The translations under genes and the position numbers were made by a program. DNA of 64,000 nt from Pipra filicauda (Eukaryota; Chordata; Aves; Passeriformes; Pipridae): positions 496,001-560,000 of the forward strand of contig NW_024104509.1 of assembly GCF_003945595.2 (NCBI RefSeq), given 5' to 3'. The first letter of the stretch is position 1; each line of letters opens with the position of its first letter. The notes beneath the pieces are model-generated. The model saw only the letters and a list, made by a program, of their open reading frames with translations. It was not told the origin of the DNA and did no database searches. Shown here in pieces: positions 1 to 8,507 of this stretch.

Positions 1-2
1 GA

Positions 3-701
3 TTAGATCCTAAATTGCTAGACAAGTCAAAAGAATTGGCATTAGACGCCTTAAAGAAGGTGGCCGACGCATACGTGCCGACCCCCTCCTTTACAATGAT
101 CAACCAAGGCGTAAAAGAACCGTTTACTGATTTTATAACCCGGTTAAAAGAGGCTATTGCCAGGCAGGTCCCTCAAAAAGAATGCCAAGAAATTTTGTTT
201 AGGAAATTGGTCATCGAAAAGGCTAACGAGGACTGCCAAAAAGCGCTAAAGCTTTTGAAGGATCCCACTCTATTGGATATGATTGAAGCGTGTAAAAACA
301 TCGGATCAAACTCCCATAAGGCGCGTCTAATGGCTGCCGCATTTTCAGGTCCAAACCATTGCTTTGAGTGTGGGGAAAAGGGACATTTCAAGAAACACTG
401 CCCAAAGTTGTCCCAATCAACACCTGATTTACCAAACACTCTTTGTCGCAGGTGCGGGAAGGGACGGCACTGGACTTCCAGCTGCCGGTCCCTTACCAAC
501 ATCAACGGTGAGCCTCTCCCTCCGCGCCGTTCACCTCGGTTACGAAAAAGGGTGACCTTCTCGTCACTACCGGACCTCCGGTCATGTGAGTGTGGGCCGT
601 CGGGAAACGAGGAGCAGAGCGCTCGGGGGAGCGCGATGACACAAGTTGCCCCCCACGTGCGCTCGATTCTGCGCCAGCCATCGCGCCCAGCTACCCCGTA
701 A
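3..701 (+). CDS. gag: Gag, C-terminal part: capsid end plus nucleocapsid (ERV, partial)
   Basis: The frame is open from the window edge, so the start is missing. A retroviral major homology region (QG..EP....F..RL) lies near bases 99-145 and marks the capsid C-terminal domain. Two CCHC zinc knuckles of the form CX2CX4HX4C follow at 360-401 and 444-485. These bind genomic RNA in the nucleocapsid of the family. The tail is rich in Arg, Pro and Ser and ends at the TAA at 699-701. The last 110 bases overlap pro, and a slippery heptamer lies at 602-608. No stop or frameshift interrupts the visible part. Confidence 0.9.
   Translation, partial: LDPKLLDKSKELALDALKKVADAYVPTPSFTMINQGVKEPFTDFITRLKEAIARQVPQKECQEILFRKLVIEKANEDCQKALKLLKDPTLLDMIEACKNIGSNSHKARLMAAAFSGPNHCFECGEKGHFKKHCPKLSQSTPDLPNTLCRRCGKGRHWTSSCRSLTNINGEPLPPRRSPRLRKRVTFSSLPDLRSCECGPSGNEEQSARGSAMTQVAPHVRSILRQPSRPATP
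602..634 (+). promoter_or_regulatory. Gag-pro -1 ribosomal frameshift signal
   Basis: The heptamer GGGAAAC occupies 602-608 and is in phase with gag codons as G GGA AAC, a canonical X XXY YYZ slippery site. Ten bases downstream, GCGCTC (619-624) pairs perfectly with GAGCGC (629-634) around a four-base loop. A -1 shift here moves from the gag frame into the pro frame. This is sequence evidence only; frameshifting efficiency is not shown. Confidence 0.8.
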
Positions 702-1450
702 CTCGGCGGCCGCTCCCTGACCCGGTCCCGGTGGCGAGTCAATGCTTTCCACTCCCCTGGGTTATTCTGTCGGTCGTGCACCCCTCCCTTCACCTTAGCT
801 CTTACGAACAGCTTGCCAGGGTCGAGCCGTCAAAAGCGGTTGACCCTGATGCTACTTATTTAGTTACCTCTCACTTTTCGGCAGTGGATAAGGGAGTTAT
901 GGTAGTACCCACTCTCCTGACTGGGCTTACAAGCACTAACATCGCTGTTTGTCTGTATGTTTATACCCCCCCTGTGCAGCTGGAGGACCGCTTTCCCGTG
1001 GCCAAGATGATCTCTATGGATGACTTGCTGCGTGTGCTGTCTGTTGACGAGGAGCAGAGGAAGAAGGACAACAAAGAAATCTTATGGTCCACCACCGTTG
1101 AATCCTCCCGCCCTCTGTTAACCTGTTTAATTTATTATTCGCAGCCCAGACATCCGCAGCGGGTCAAAGTAGAGGGTCTCTTGGACACGGGAGCGGACGT
1201 TACCATAGTTGCCTCCAAAGATTGGCCGCACGGATGGCCTGCACAGACCGCCTACGCGCAAGTTAGCGGCGTGGGGGGAACACAGTACCCGGTCAGGAGC
1301 AAGGAGGTACTTACTGTTTACGGGCCGGAGGGCAGACCAGCGTCCCTCCAACCTTACATTTTAAACATACCAATTACATTGTGGGGACGGGACGCGATGG
1401 AGCAGTGGGAGCTCTCTTTGAGAACCCTGTCTCCAGAAGAAAATTTTTAG
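608..1450 (+). CDS. pro: Pro: retropepsin with a possible N-terminal dUTPase-like segment (ERV)
   Basis: The open frame begins at 590 and is entered by the -1 shift at 602-608. The aspartic protease core has its catalytic Asp at 1184-1186 in a LLDTGAD motif. The usual GRD motif follows near the C terminus (about 1387-1395). Retropepsins act as dimers and cleave the Gag and Pol precursors. Between about 835 and 1020 lies a segment resembling the C-terminal half of the dUTPases fused to pro in betaretroviruses, including a PPV...R.PVAK stretch. I see no convincing dUTPase active site, so that part is tentative. The frame ends at the TAG at 1448-1450, immediately after a second slippery heptamer. 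Confidence 0.85.
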   Translation, partial: RGAERSGERDDTSCPPRALDSAPAIAPSYPVTRRPLPDPVPVASQCFPLPWVILSVVHPSLHLSSYEQLARVEPSKAVDPDATYLVTSHFSAVDKGVMVVPTLLTGLTSTNIAVCLYVYTPPVQLEDRFPVAKMISMDDLLRVLSVDEEQRKKDNKEILWSTTVESSRPLLTCLIYYSQPRHPQRVKVEGLLDTGADVTIVASKDWPHGWPAQTAYAQVSGVGGTQYPVRSKEVLTVYGPEGRPASLQPYILNIPITLWGRDAMEQWELSLRTLSPEENF

Positions 1451-1490
1451 GTGGGGTCACTGAAGTGAAGCAGCTCCCCAAACTGAGCTG
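1441..1490 (+). promoter_or_regulatory. Pro-pol -1 ribosomal frameshift signal
   Basis: AAATTTT at 1441-1447 is in phase with pro codons as A AAT TTT and is followed directly by the pro stop TAG (1448-1450). Two possible downstream stems are visible: TCAC/GTGA at 1457-1460 and 1465-1468, and CAGCTC/GAGCTG at 1471-1476 and 1485-1490. A -1 shift enters the pol frame. Confidence 0.75.
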
Positions 1491-4035
1491 GAAGACTGAT
1501 GTGCCAGTTTGGGTTGATCAGTGGCCCCTACCTCGCAAAAAGCTGCAAATTCTAAACGATTTAGTGAATCAGGAATTGGCCAAAGGACACCTGGAGTCTT
1601 CCACCAGTCCCTGGAACACTCCAGTGTTTGTCATTCAAAAATCCTCAGGTTCCTGGAGATTTCTTCAGGACCTGCGAAAAGTAAATGAAGTCCTGGAACC
1701 AATGGGAGCCCTCCAGCAGGGAATGCCGTCACCATCTATGCTCCCTGCTGAATGGCCCCTAGTGGTCATTGATATCAAGGACTGTTTTTTCCAGATATAT
1801 TTAAATTCGGCTGATTCGGTTCGATTTGCATTTTCTGTCCCTGCCATCAACGCTTGCGAACCTCACCGCAGGTTCCAGTGGAAGGTACTTCCCCAGGGGA
1901 TGAAAAATTCCCCAACCCTCTGTCAAATGTACGTGGCAGAGGTGTTGCGTCCAATTCGGCAAAAGCATCCACAATCAATCATCTTCCATTACATGGATGA
2001 TGTTTTGATTTGTGCCAAATCCCAATTGGCTGTAGATAAAACATTAAATTCAACAATTCTGGCTCTAAAAGATAAAGGATTGGAAATATCCCCTGAGAAG
2101 GTTCAAAGGGAAGCACCTTGGAGGTATCTTGGACTCAAAATTACAGAAAGAACTATCAGGCCTCAGGCAATTGAAATTGACAAGAGAGTCCAAACATTAA
2201 ATGACCTCCAAAAGCTACTGGGTGCGATCAATTGGATCCGACCTGTGCTGGGGATCACAACCGGGGATCTGCACCCACTGTTTGAGCTGCTTCGCGGAGA
2301 CGCTGACCTGTCCTCCCCTCGCTATTTAACATTAGAAGCGATTGCAACCCTATCCACTGCTGAAAAGAAAGTAGCGGAAAGACAGTCATATAGGAGGATG
2401 GAGGGACTGCCATCCGCCTTAGTAGTTATCAGAGAAGAAAGACAGCCTCTTGGCCTTCTAGGCCAATTCACTAGCGATCAAAAAGACTTCTGTCTGTGGG
2501 AGTGGATGTTCCTCCCGCACCAATTTGGCAAGACGATCACCACCGTCTCAGAAATGATTGGCAAGGTAGTATTCAAAGGCCGCACTAGATGTTTAGAACT
2601 CAGCGGTGAGGAACCAGATTTTATTTACCTCCCGCTGACTTCTGAACATCTAGACCAACTGCTGCAAACCTCCATTGATTTTCAAATTGCCATCGGAGGC
2701 TACCCGGGAGAAATCCGGCTACACCTCCTGGCGTGCCCATTTATTCAGAGGCTGATTAAAATTCCATTAAAGCTAAAAATTGTTCAATCAGATCTACCCA
2801 TCAAAAACGCCAAAACTATATTTACCGATGGCTCTGGGAGAACTGGCAATGCGGTGATAATTTGGCGACAAAAAAACGATTGGCAATATGACATACATAA
2901 GGTAAAAGGTTCTCCCCAAATTGTGGAACTTTCAGCAGTTGTGCGAGCTTTCCAAATTTTTAGTGGTGAACCAATTAATATAATCTCAGATTCGGCCTAT
3001 GTCGTTGGTGTGGTCAAGCGTATTGAAAATTCTTACCTAAAAGACGTATCTAATCGGAGTTTATTTGAATTACTGACCAAATTATTATTTTTAATCCAGA
3101 ACAGACAATTCGGCTTTTTCATTGTCCACACCAGGTCACACACCGCTCTACCTGGCCCTGTGGCGGAGGGAAACCAGCTTGCCGACCATCTGGCAGGAAT
3201 GGTGATTACTCCCAATTTGTACCAACAAGCAAAAATTTCTCACGAATTTTTCCACCAGAATGCGCGATCGCTGCAAAAACAATTTGGCCTCAAATTGTCA
3301 CAAGCGAGGGAAATTTTGAAAACGTGCCCTGATTGTCAGATTGTCACGCCTATCGTCCCGGAGGGGACCAACCCAAGGGGACTTTCAGCATTAGAAATCT
3401 GGCAATCAGATGTTACGCATATCCCTGAATTTGGTAAACTAAAATATGTGCATGTGTCTATTGATACCTTTTCAAAGATGATCGTAGCCACCGCGCATAC
3501 TGGTGAGAAAAGCCGTGATGTAAAAAGACACTTTCTGTCCGCATTCGCGAGGATGGGCGTTCCGAAACAAATAAAAACAGACAACGGGCCCTCCTATGTG
3601 TCTGCGGACACGAAACGGTTCTTTGAACAGTGGGGAGTACACCATACCACCGGGATCCCTCACAATCCCACAGGGCAGGGTATAGTGGAGCGTGCCCACC
3701 AAAACATTAAAAATTTGCTGAAAAAACAAAAAAGGGGGAGTATTGGCCTGTCCCCCCAAGAAAAATTAGACAAAATTATGTATGTTTTAAATTTTTTGAA
3801 TATGCTGGAGGAACAAGACACCCACACAGACAGAAGTCCAGCAGATCGCCACTTCAGAGCGAGCTCCACAAGTTCAACCTCTCAAAAAGCAAAAATCATG
3901 TACCGGGACCCGCTGACCGAGACATGGACGGGCCCTTTCCCCTTAATAACATGGGGGAAGGGCTACGCGTGTATTTCAGGTTCGGACGGGCCAAAGTGGG
4001 TCCCGGCCAGGAGAGTGAAGATTCATCGAGACTGA
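1447..4035 (+). CDS. pol: Pol: reverse transcriptase, RNase H and integrase (ERV, open)
   Basis: About 860 codons are open after the frameshift; the frame itself is open from 1381. Reverse transcriptase shows a VIDIKDCFF catalytic motif (near 1768) and YMDD at 1990-2001. RNase H has its first catalytic Asp at 2827-2829 (TDGSG), then ELSA, SDSAY and an NQLAD motif. Integrase has an HX3H...CX2C zinc domain (about 3241-3340). Its DDE residues are at 3409-3411, 3580-3582 and 3688-3690, followed by a Trp-rich C-terminal domain. The last ~110 bases overlap the frame in which env begins. All catalytic residues I can place are present. Activity is not implied, because the copy's 5' end is unseen and env is broken. 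Confidence 0.92.
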   Translation, partial: LGGVTEVKQLPKLSWKTDVPVWVDQWPLPRKKLQILNDLVNQELAKGHLESSTSPWNTPVFVIQKSSGSWRFLQDLRKVNEVLEPMGALQQGMPSPSMLPAEWPLVVIDIKDCFFQIYLNSADSVRFAFSVPAINACEPHRRFQWKVLPQGMKNSPTLCQMYVAEVLRPIRQKHPQSIIFHYMDDVLICAKSQLAVDKTLNSTILALKDKGLEISPEKVQREAPWRYLGLKITERTIRPQAIEIDKRVQTLNDLQKLLGAINWIRPVLGITTGDLHPLFELLRGDADLSSPRYLTLEAIATLSTAEKKVAERQSYRRMEGLPSALVVIREERQPLGLLGQFTSDQKDFCLWEWMFLPHQFGKTITTVSEMIGKVVFKGRTRCLELSGEEPDFIYLPLTSEHLDQLLQTSIDFQIAIGGYPGEIRLHLLACPFIQRLIKIPLKLKIVQSDLPIKNAKTIFTDGSGRTGNAVIIWRQKNDWQYDIHKVKGSPQIVELSAVVRAFQIFSGEPINIISDSAYVVGVVKRIENSYLKDVSNRSLFELLTKLLFLIQNRQFGFFIVHTRSHTALPGPVAEGNQLADHLAGMVITPNLYQQAKISHEFFHQNARSLQKQFGLKLSQAREILKTCPDCQIVTPIVPEGTNPRGLSALEIWQSDVTHIPEFGKLKYVHVSIDTFSKMIVATAHTGEKSRDVKRHFLSAFARMGVPKQIKTDNGPSYVSADTKRFFEQWGVHHTTGIPHNPTGQGIVERAHQNIKNLLKKQKRGSIGLSPQEKLDKIMYVLNFLNMLEEQDTHTDRSPADRHFRASSTSSTSQKAKIMYRDPLTETWTGPFPLITWGKGYACISGSDGPKWVPARRVKIHRD

Positions 4036-4052
4036 GCGGCATTGAAACCGAC

Positions 4053-5549
4053 ATGTTCCCACCTCGCTTCTTCGTCATCTCCAGCATTATCATCTTTGGA
4101 CTCGTCCCTCTTGGCAACGCTATACCCCTGTGGGAGTGGATGAGCCAGCCTGGGGAGAACCTGTGGGTAACGCTGGCTAAGGCTACTGGCACGGACACCT
4201 TGTGCCTAGCCTTGGCCAGCGCAGGGAGTCCATTCCGCACCTGCCTCGTAGGAGTTCCCATCACCCCCATGGAATGGAACTCCTTCGTGTCCCAAACACG
4301 GAACAAGGGAGCCATCCCACTCAACTCCCCTAACCTTGCCCAGACAATCGCAGCACTTAATTTCATTGACATCCCCTTTCAGGAAATTGATTTGTTAGGT
4401 TCACTCCCCACTACTGCTTGTGTTATTTTTCACCGATATACACAACCCGTTTTGTTTACACCCCATAATGTCACGGCGAACAAACCCCTTTACCGTGGAA
4501 CCACCTCGCCGTGGTGCAATGGCTCGATTGTTACCACTATCCCTACAGAGCATGTTCCCAGGAACATGAAACTCCCAAAAGGATATTTCCTATTGTGCGG
4601 GGATCGGGCATGACCAGGCATTAGAGCCTACCCTGAGGGAGGACCCTGCACAATAGGAAAACTAGCCTTGTTCAACCCGGCGAAATTCCAATTACAAGAC
4701 CAATTCGTCCTCTCAAAAAATCGAATCAAAAGGTCCCTTTCATTCTCCATGGGAGCACCCCTTCGATTCCCCGGGTCCAAGTCCGCCGTCCCTAAAACTC
4801 GATCGGAATCTAAAGTTACCCCTTCACCAATTTGACTCCAAAATTCCCTCCCTGCACCACATATGAATGTGGGAAAGCCGCAGTATTGGCCCACTCCTCT
4901 GCCCTTCCCAGAGGACTGTGATTCAAACATTCATATCTGGTCCAGGGTGAAGAATTTCTGTGCGTCCTTCCCTATCCCCGGGATAGGGACAGCACATGCT
5001 CTCTCTCTGCTTACGCACCTTGGGTGCTGGTTGACCAAGGAAGCGAACGCAACAACCCAAGCGATTGAGGGCCTGCTAGCGGACACCCAGAAATTAAAAG
5101 AGGTGAGTTTACAAAATCGAGCAGCCATCGATTTTCTTCTCCTGGCACACGGTCACGGGTGCCAGGAATTTGAAGGGATGTGCTGTATGAATTTTTCGGA
5201 CCATGCCGAATCCATTCACCAAAGTATTAACCAGCTAAAAGGCCTGGTCCGGGAAATTCATCAGGACAAAGGCGAAGGACTCGATAACCTCTTCGATTGG
5301 CTAAAAATACCAAATTTACCCAGTTGGTCCCGGAAGCTTATTATTTTATGTCTCATTTCCCTTTTTGGTTTAGTTTCACTATGTACCGTTTTACCTTGTT
5401 TGATTCTTTTCCTAAGAAAGATGCTGATATCGTCTGTTACTGCTAACACCGTTGCTGCGCAATCAAACAAAGAAGGGGGAGATGTTGGGGAACACAGGGC
5501 AGAGTGGGAAGAATATCAAGCTTGGCGAAAGATCTACAGCCCTGAATGA
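4053..5549 (+). pseudogene. env: Env with two in-frame stops (ERV, alpharetrovirus-like)
   Basis: The likely start is the ATG at 4053, followed by a hydrophobic signal peptide. The frame stays the same to 5549 but is interrupted by TGA at 4611-4613 and TGA at 4833-4835. The first stop replaces a Trp codon seen in the provirus 2 copy. The surface subunit has a PFRTCLVGVP-type block (about 4230-4260). A basic RIKR run near 4720 could be a cleavage site. The transmembrane subunit has an internal fusion loop bounded by Cys codons at 4959-4961 and 5025-5027, an immunosuppressive-type segment at 5109-5162, CX6CC at 5160-5186, and one membrane span (about 5335-5425). The last ~22 codons lie inside the LTR U3. 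Confidence 0.85.
5469..5482 (+). promoter_or_regulatory. Polypurine tract of provirus 1
   Basis: A run of 14 bases, purine except for its first base, directly precedes the TG of the 3' LTR at 5483. In the family this primes plus-strand DNA synthesis. Here it is also read as Env codons. Confidence 0.8.
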
Positions 5550-6033
5550 GACAATATTTCACTGGACTTTGCTATTATCACACCGGATTTGACACTACCC
5601 TGAATTGGACAGTTATCCCCAGTTGTGTTCAGTTTGTTGTTGTATTGTTATACTGTACCCCAGTTGTCGTTTTAAAATTTTATCCTCCATGTTGTCTCCC
5701 TCTTCCCCTCACAGTTTTCCCGCCTTTTCCCTGTTTTCCCGCTCCTCTGCCTGCCATTGGTTAGAGTTTGGTGCAGTGCAGAGGTAGCTCTCATTGGTCC
5801 CTTCCCATAGCTACGCCCAAACTCCTCCCCTCCTTACCCAGTTATCCAATCGCCCTTTCTCCTGAGTTGTCAGTCCCATGCTCCTCCCCAGTTCTGAATC
5901 CTCCCCTCAAACCTACCCTATTTAAGTCCCTGAGTTCCTTGAATAAATTGGCATTGCCTCACGAGATCTCTACTGTGTCTCGAGCCCTTCTTGCAGTGCC
6001 CGATCCCTTTCCCTTCCCCCACGGGTCGTGGCA
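5483..6033 (+). repeat. 3' LTR of provirus 1
   Basis: The LTR runs from TGTTGGGG to GTGGCA (551 bp). It has CCAAT-type boxes (about 5755, 5793 and 5846), a TATTTAA box near 5920 and AATAAA at 5942-5947. The U5 is pyrimidine-rich. The first ~67 bases encode the end of Env up to a TGA at 5547-5549. The base after the terminal CA belongs to the provirus 2 LTR, which is in the opposite orientation. Confidence 0.9.
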
Positions 6034-6087
6034 TACAAGTCTCTCCAAGCTTGGAAACGCTGCCATTCTGTTTCTTGATCCTCCACA
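6034..6087 (-). repeat. Partial 3' LTR (U3 start) of provirus 2
   Basis: TGTGGAGGATC starts at 6087 on the minus strand, directly after a polypurine tract (6088-6102). Only 54 bases remain before the terminus of provirus 1's LTR. These bases read as an Env tail of the same pattern found in the other LTRs. TACAAG at 6034-6039 is the expected target duplication for provirus 1, but its partner lies outside the window. Confidence 0.8.
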
Positions 6088-6099
6088 TCTCCCCCTTCT

Positions 6100-7582
6100 T
6101 TGTTTTCTTGAGACAGAGTTAAGAAGATGGATTTGGGGATGAACCTTTTGCATATGGCTACAACACAACAAATGGTTAATAACACCACAAAAAGAGTAAT
6201 CAAAATTCCAGAGCATATTAACACTATTTGTTTGACTCAATTAGGAAGATTAGGCGAGCCTAGTTTATCAAATCGTCAGTGGAGAGTTTAGGGGAAAATT
6301 TAATATCATCAATGAGTTTACGTAGGGTGTTAATACTATGGGATATGGACTCTGAGTCATCAGAAAAATTAAAACAACACATGCCTTCAAAGTCTTGACA
6401 CCCATGGCCATGTAGTAGCAACAAAAAATCTATAGTGGCCCTATTTTGGAGGGACACGTCTTTTAATCTCTGCGTGTCTCTAAATAAGCCTTCCAGGGCG
6501 ATGCTGGTTGCGTTAGTCTCTTTCGCCAACCAGCGCCCCATGTGTGTTAGAGTGTTGAGGGCACGTGATATACCTATACCTGCGATAATAAAAGAACTGA
6601 AATAATTATCAGTAGTAGACCAGAGATCAATATTGGGGTCACAGTCCTCTGGAATTTTAGGAATGGGAAGAACTCCCACTGGAGGGTGCGAGGTGCCTGG
6701 GGGAACTAAAGCAACTTTTGAGGAAGTCGAGGGAGCATCTTTCTGCCATTTAAGTGGGGACTGGAGGATAGGGTAATTAAGAGAATCCTTTCCATAGGAT
6801 TCAATCGCATAGCCACAGTTGAACCTCCAGTCTTTCTTTGGAGATGATTGAGTCGTAATTTTTCTTGTGACTGTGACTGGTCTTTTAGGGGTTGTATACC
6901 ATGCTGGTGGTCTGGGGGTCAAGGGTCTAGCTTCTGGCCCTATAGCGGGGTATTTTGCTTTTGCCCAATTGAAATCTCGTTTTTGCCAAATGAGGGTAGC
7001 GGGTTTTTCATTAATTAACTTAAACTTAAGTGGGTGAAACAAAGTGACTTGCCTAATTGTGCAAGGTCCCCCAATGAGGTATGAAGGAATCCCGATCCAT
7101 ACCCTTTCCCCACAGATGAGGAATTTTCCTTGGGGCAACATGCTAGGTTTGGACCCTACTGCTTCCGTAGTGATTATTTCTGGTGTGGTGGTGTTGCACC
7201 ATAAGGAAGTATCCTTGTATAGATCTTTAAAAGGGGTGACATCATTCTTTTTGATTCAGGAAGTGGACTGGGATACGAATCTGAAACACCGATTGGTGAT
7301 CACTGAGCCTAAGGTTTCAAACTCGATAGGCTCTGCCTCTGTATAAGAAGGGGATTCAAAATATTTTTTAAAATCCTTGTCAAGGGGGATACTATGTCTG
7401 GAACAAGTTGTTTACATTATTAATAGAGAGACATATTACGTCATTATTAGTTTCCCGTGCCAGTTTCACCCAAGTATTCTCTATCTGTTGGAATGCCCAG
7501 ATTGGGACAGCTGGTGTGGGTTCAGTGCAATGACAACTATTCCGATGACAATGGAGATAATGTAGGTGCTAGCGGTCCGCAT
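6100..7582 (-). pseudogene. env: Env remnant of provirus 2
   Basis: The probable start is the ATG at 7582-7580, followed by a hydrophobic signal segment and then a frame soon closed by a stop. The longest open stretch, 7141-6260, covers the end of the surface subunit and most of the transmembrane subunit: fusion-loop region, immunosuppressive-type segment and CX6CC. It ends in a premature stop. The membrane span and tail continue in another frame (6224-6100), so a frameshift lies near 6240. Both Cys codons bounding the fusion loop in provirus 1 are replaced here, by Ser (about 6592) and Arg (about 6534). Confidence 0.82.
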
Positions 7583-7589
7583 GTTGTGT

Positions 7590-7945
7590 CTTGAAATATC
7601 CTCACTCTCCTCGCAAGGACCCACTTGGGTCCAGTATCTGCAGAGATGCAGGCATACCCTTTCCCCCAGGTGATGAGAGGAAAGGGGCCTGTCCAACTAT
7701 CAGAGGGTCTTTATATAATATCTTTGCCTCTCTTGTGTTCTACCTATTTTCTGATTTGAAATGTTTTTCAACAGGACTTATGCTTATAGGCATGTCCGAA
7801 TGATTCCTCCAATAGATTTAAAAAATTTAGAACGTACATTGTCTTTTCTAATCTTTCTTGGGGAGCCATACCCATACTCCCCCTTTTTTGTTTTTTTCAA
7901 CAGGTTTTTTATATTTTGGTGGGCATGTTCTATAATACCCTGTCC
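7590..7945 (-). pseudogene. pol: Integrase C-terminal part of provirus 2 pol
   Basis: After the inserted solo LTR the minus strand resumes with GQGIIEHAHQNIK, which retains the third catalytic acidic residue of integrase. A frame-broken tail continues down to a WTGPFPLITWGKGYA-type motif near 7690. It matches provirus 1 codon for codon across the junction. Confidence 0.8.
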
Positions 7946-8501
7946 TGCCACGACCCGCTGGGAGAAGGGAATGGGGTCGGGCACTGCAAAGAAGGGTCTT
8001 TCACACAGTGGAGGTTGGTGAAGCAATGCCAAAGTTTATTGGGGGAACAACAACTTATATAGGGTAGGTTTCAGGGTGGAGTTTGGGCTAGGGAGGAGCA
8101 TGAGACTGACAACTTAGGGAAGAAGGTGATTGGGCAGCTGGGTAAAGAGGGGAGGAGTTCGGGTGTAACCAGGGGGATGGACCAATAACAGCTACCTCTG
8201 CACTGCACCAAACTCTGACCAATGGCAGGCAGAGGAGCGGGAAAACAGGGAAAAGGCGGGAAAACTGTGGGGAAAGGGAGAAGACAACATGGAGGATAAT
8301 TTAAAAAACAACAACTGGGGGTACATATAACAGCATAACAACACAGTAGTGAACTGGGGAGAACTGGGGCACAACTGTCATATCCGAGAGGTGTCACATC
8401 AGGTATAATAAGTCCAGTCCAGTGTGTAAATGTCCATTTAGGGATTATAAATCTTCCTCCACGCCTCGTATCTCTGCCATTCTTCTTCATTTCTCCCAAC
8501 A
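7946..8501 (-). mobile_element. Solo LTR inserted in provirus 2 integrase
   Basis: The element is 556 bp with TG...CA ends, flanked by the 6-bp direct repeat CTGTCC (7940-7945 and 8502-8507). Removing it joins the integrase sequence as found in provirus 1, so the insertion boundaries are certain. On the minus strand it has a TATATA box (8061-8056) and AATAAA (8040-8035). Its U3 starts with a short open frame ending EAWRKIYNP and a stop. Confidence 0.93.
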
Positions 8502-8507
8502 CTGTCC

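Larger units (their letters stand above)
1..6033 (+). mobile_element. Provirus 1: betaretrovirus-like ERV with alpharetrovirus-like env; 5' end outside window
   Basis: Gag, pro, pol, env and a 3' LTR follow each other in the canonical order with short overlaps. Gag uses frame 0, pro frame -1 and pol a further -1, the arrangement of betaretroviruses. Env has the internal fusion loop and CX6CC motif known from alpharetroviruses. Pol is uninterrupted; env carries two in-frame stops. The 5' LTR, leader and most of gag lie left of position 1. The right LTR end abuts a fragment of another LTR in opposite orientation, so this copy inserted into provirus 2 and is the younger of the two. Confidence 0.9.

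Noticed and set aside
173..793. 206-codon minus-strand open frame opposite gag and pro
   Set aside because: It is antisense to clear Gag zinc knuckles and has no recognisable domain.
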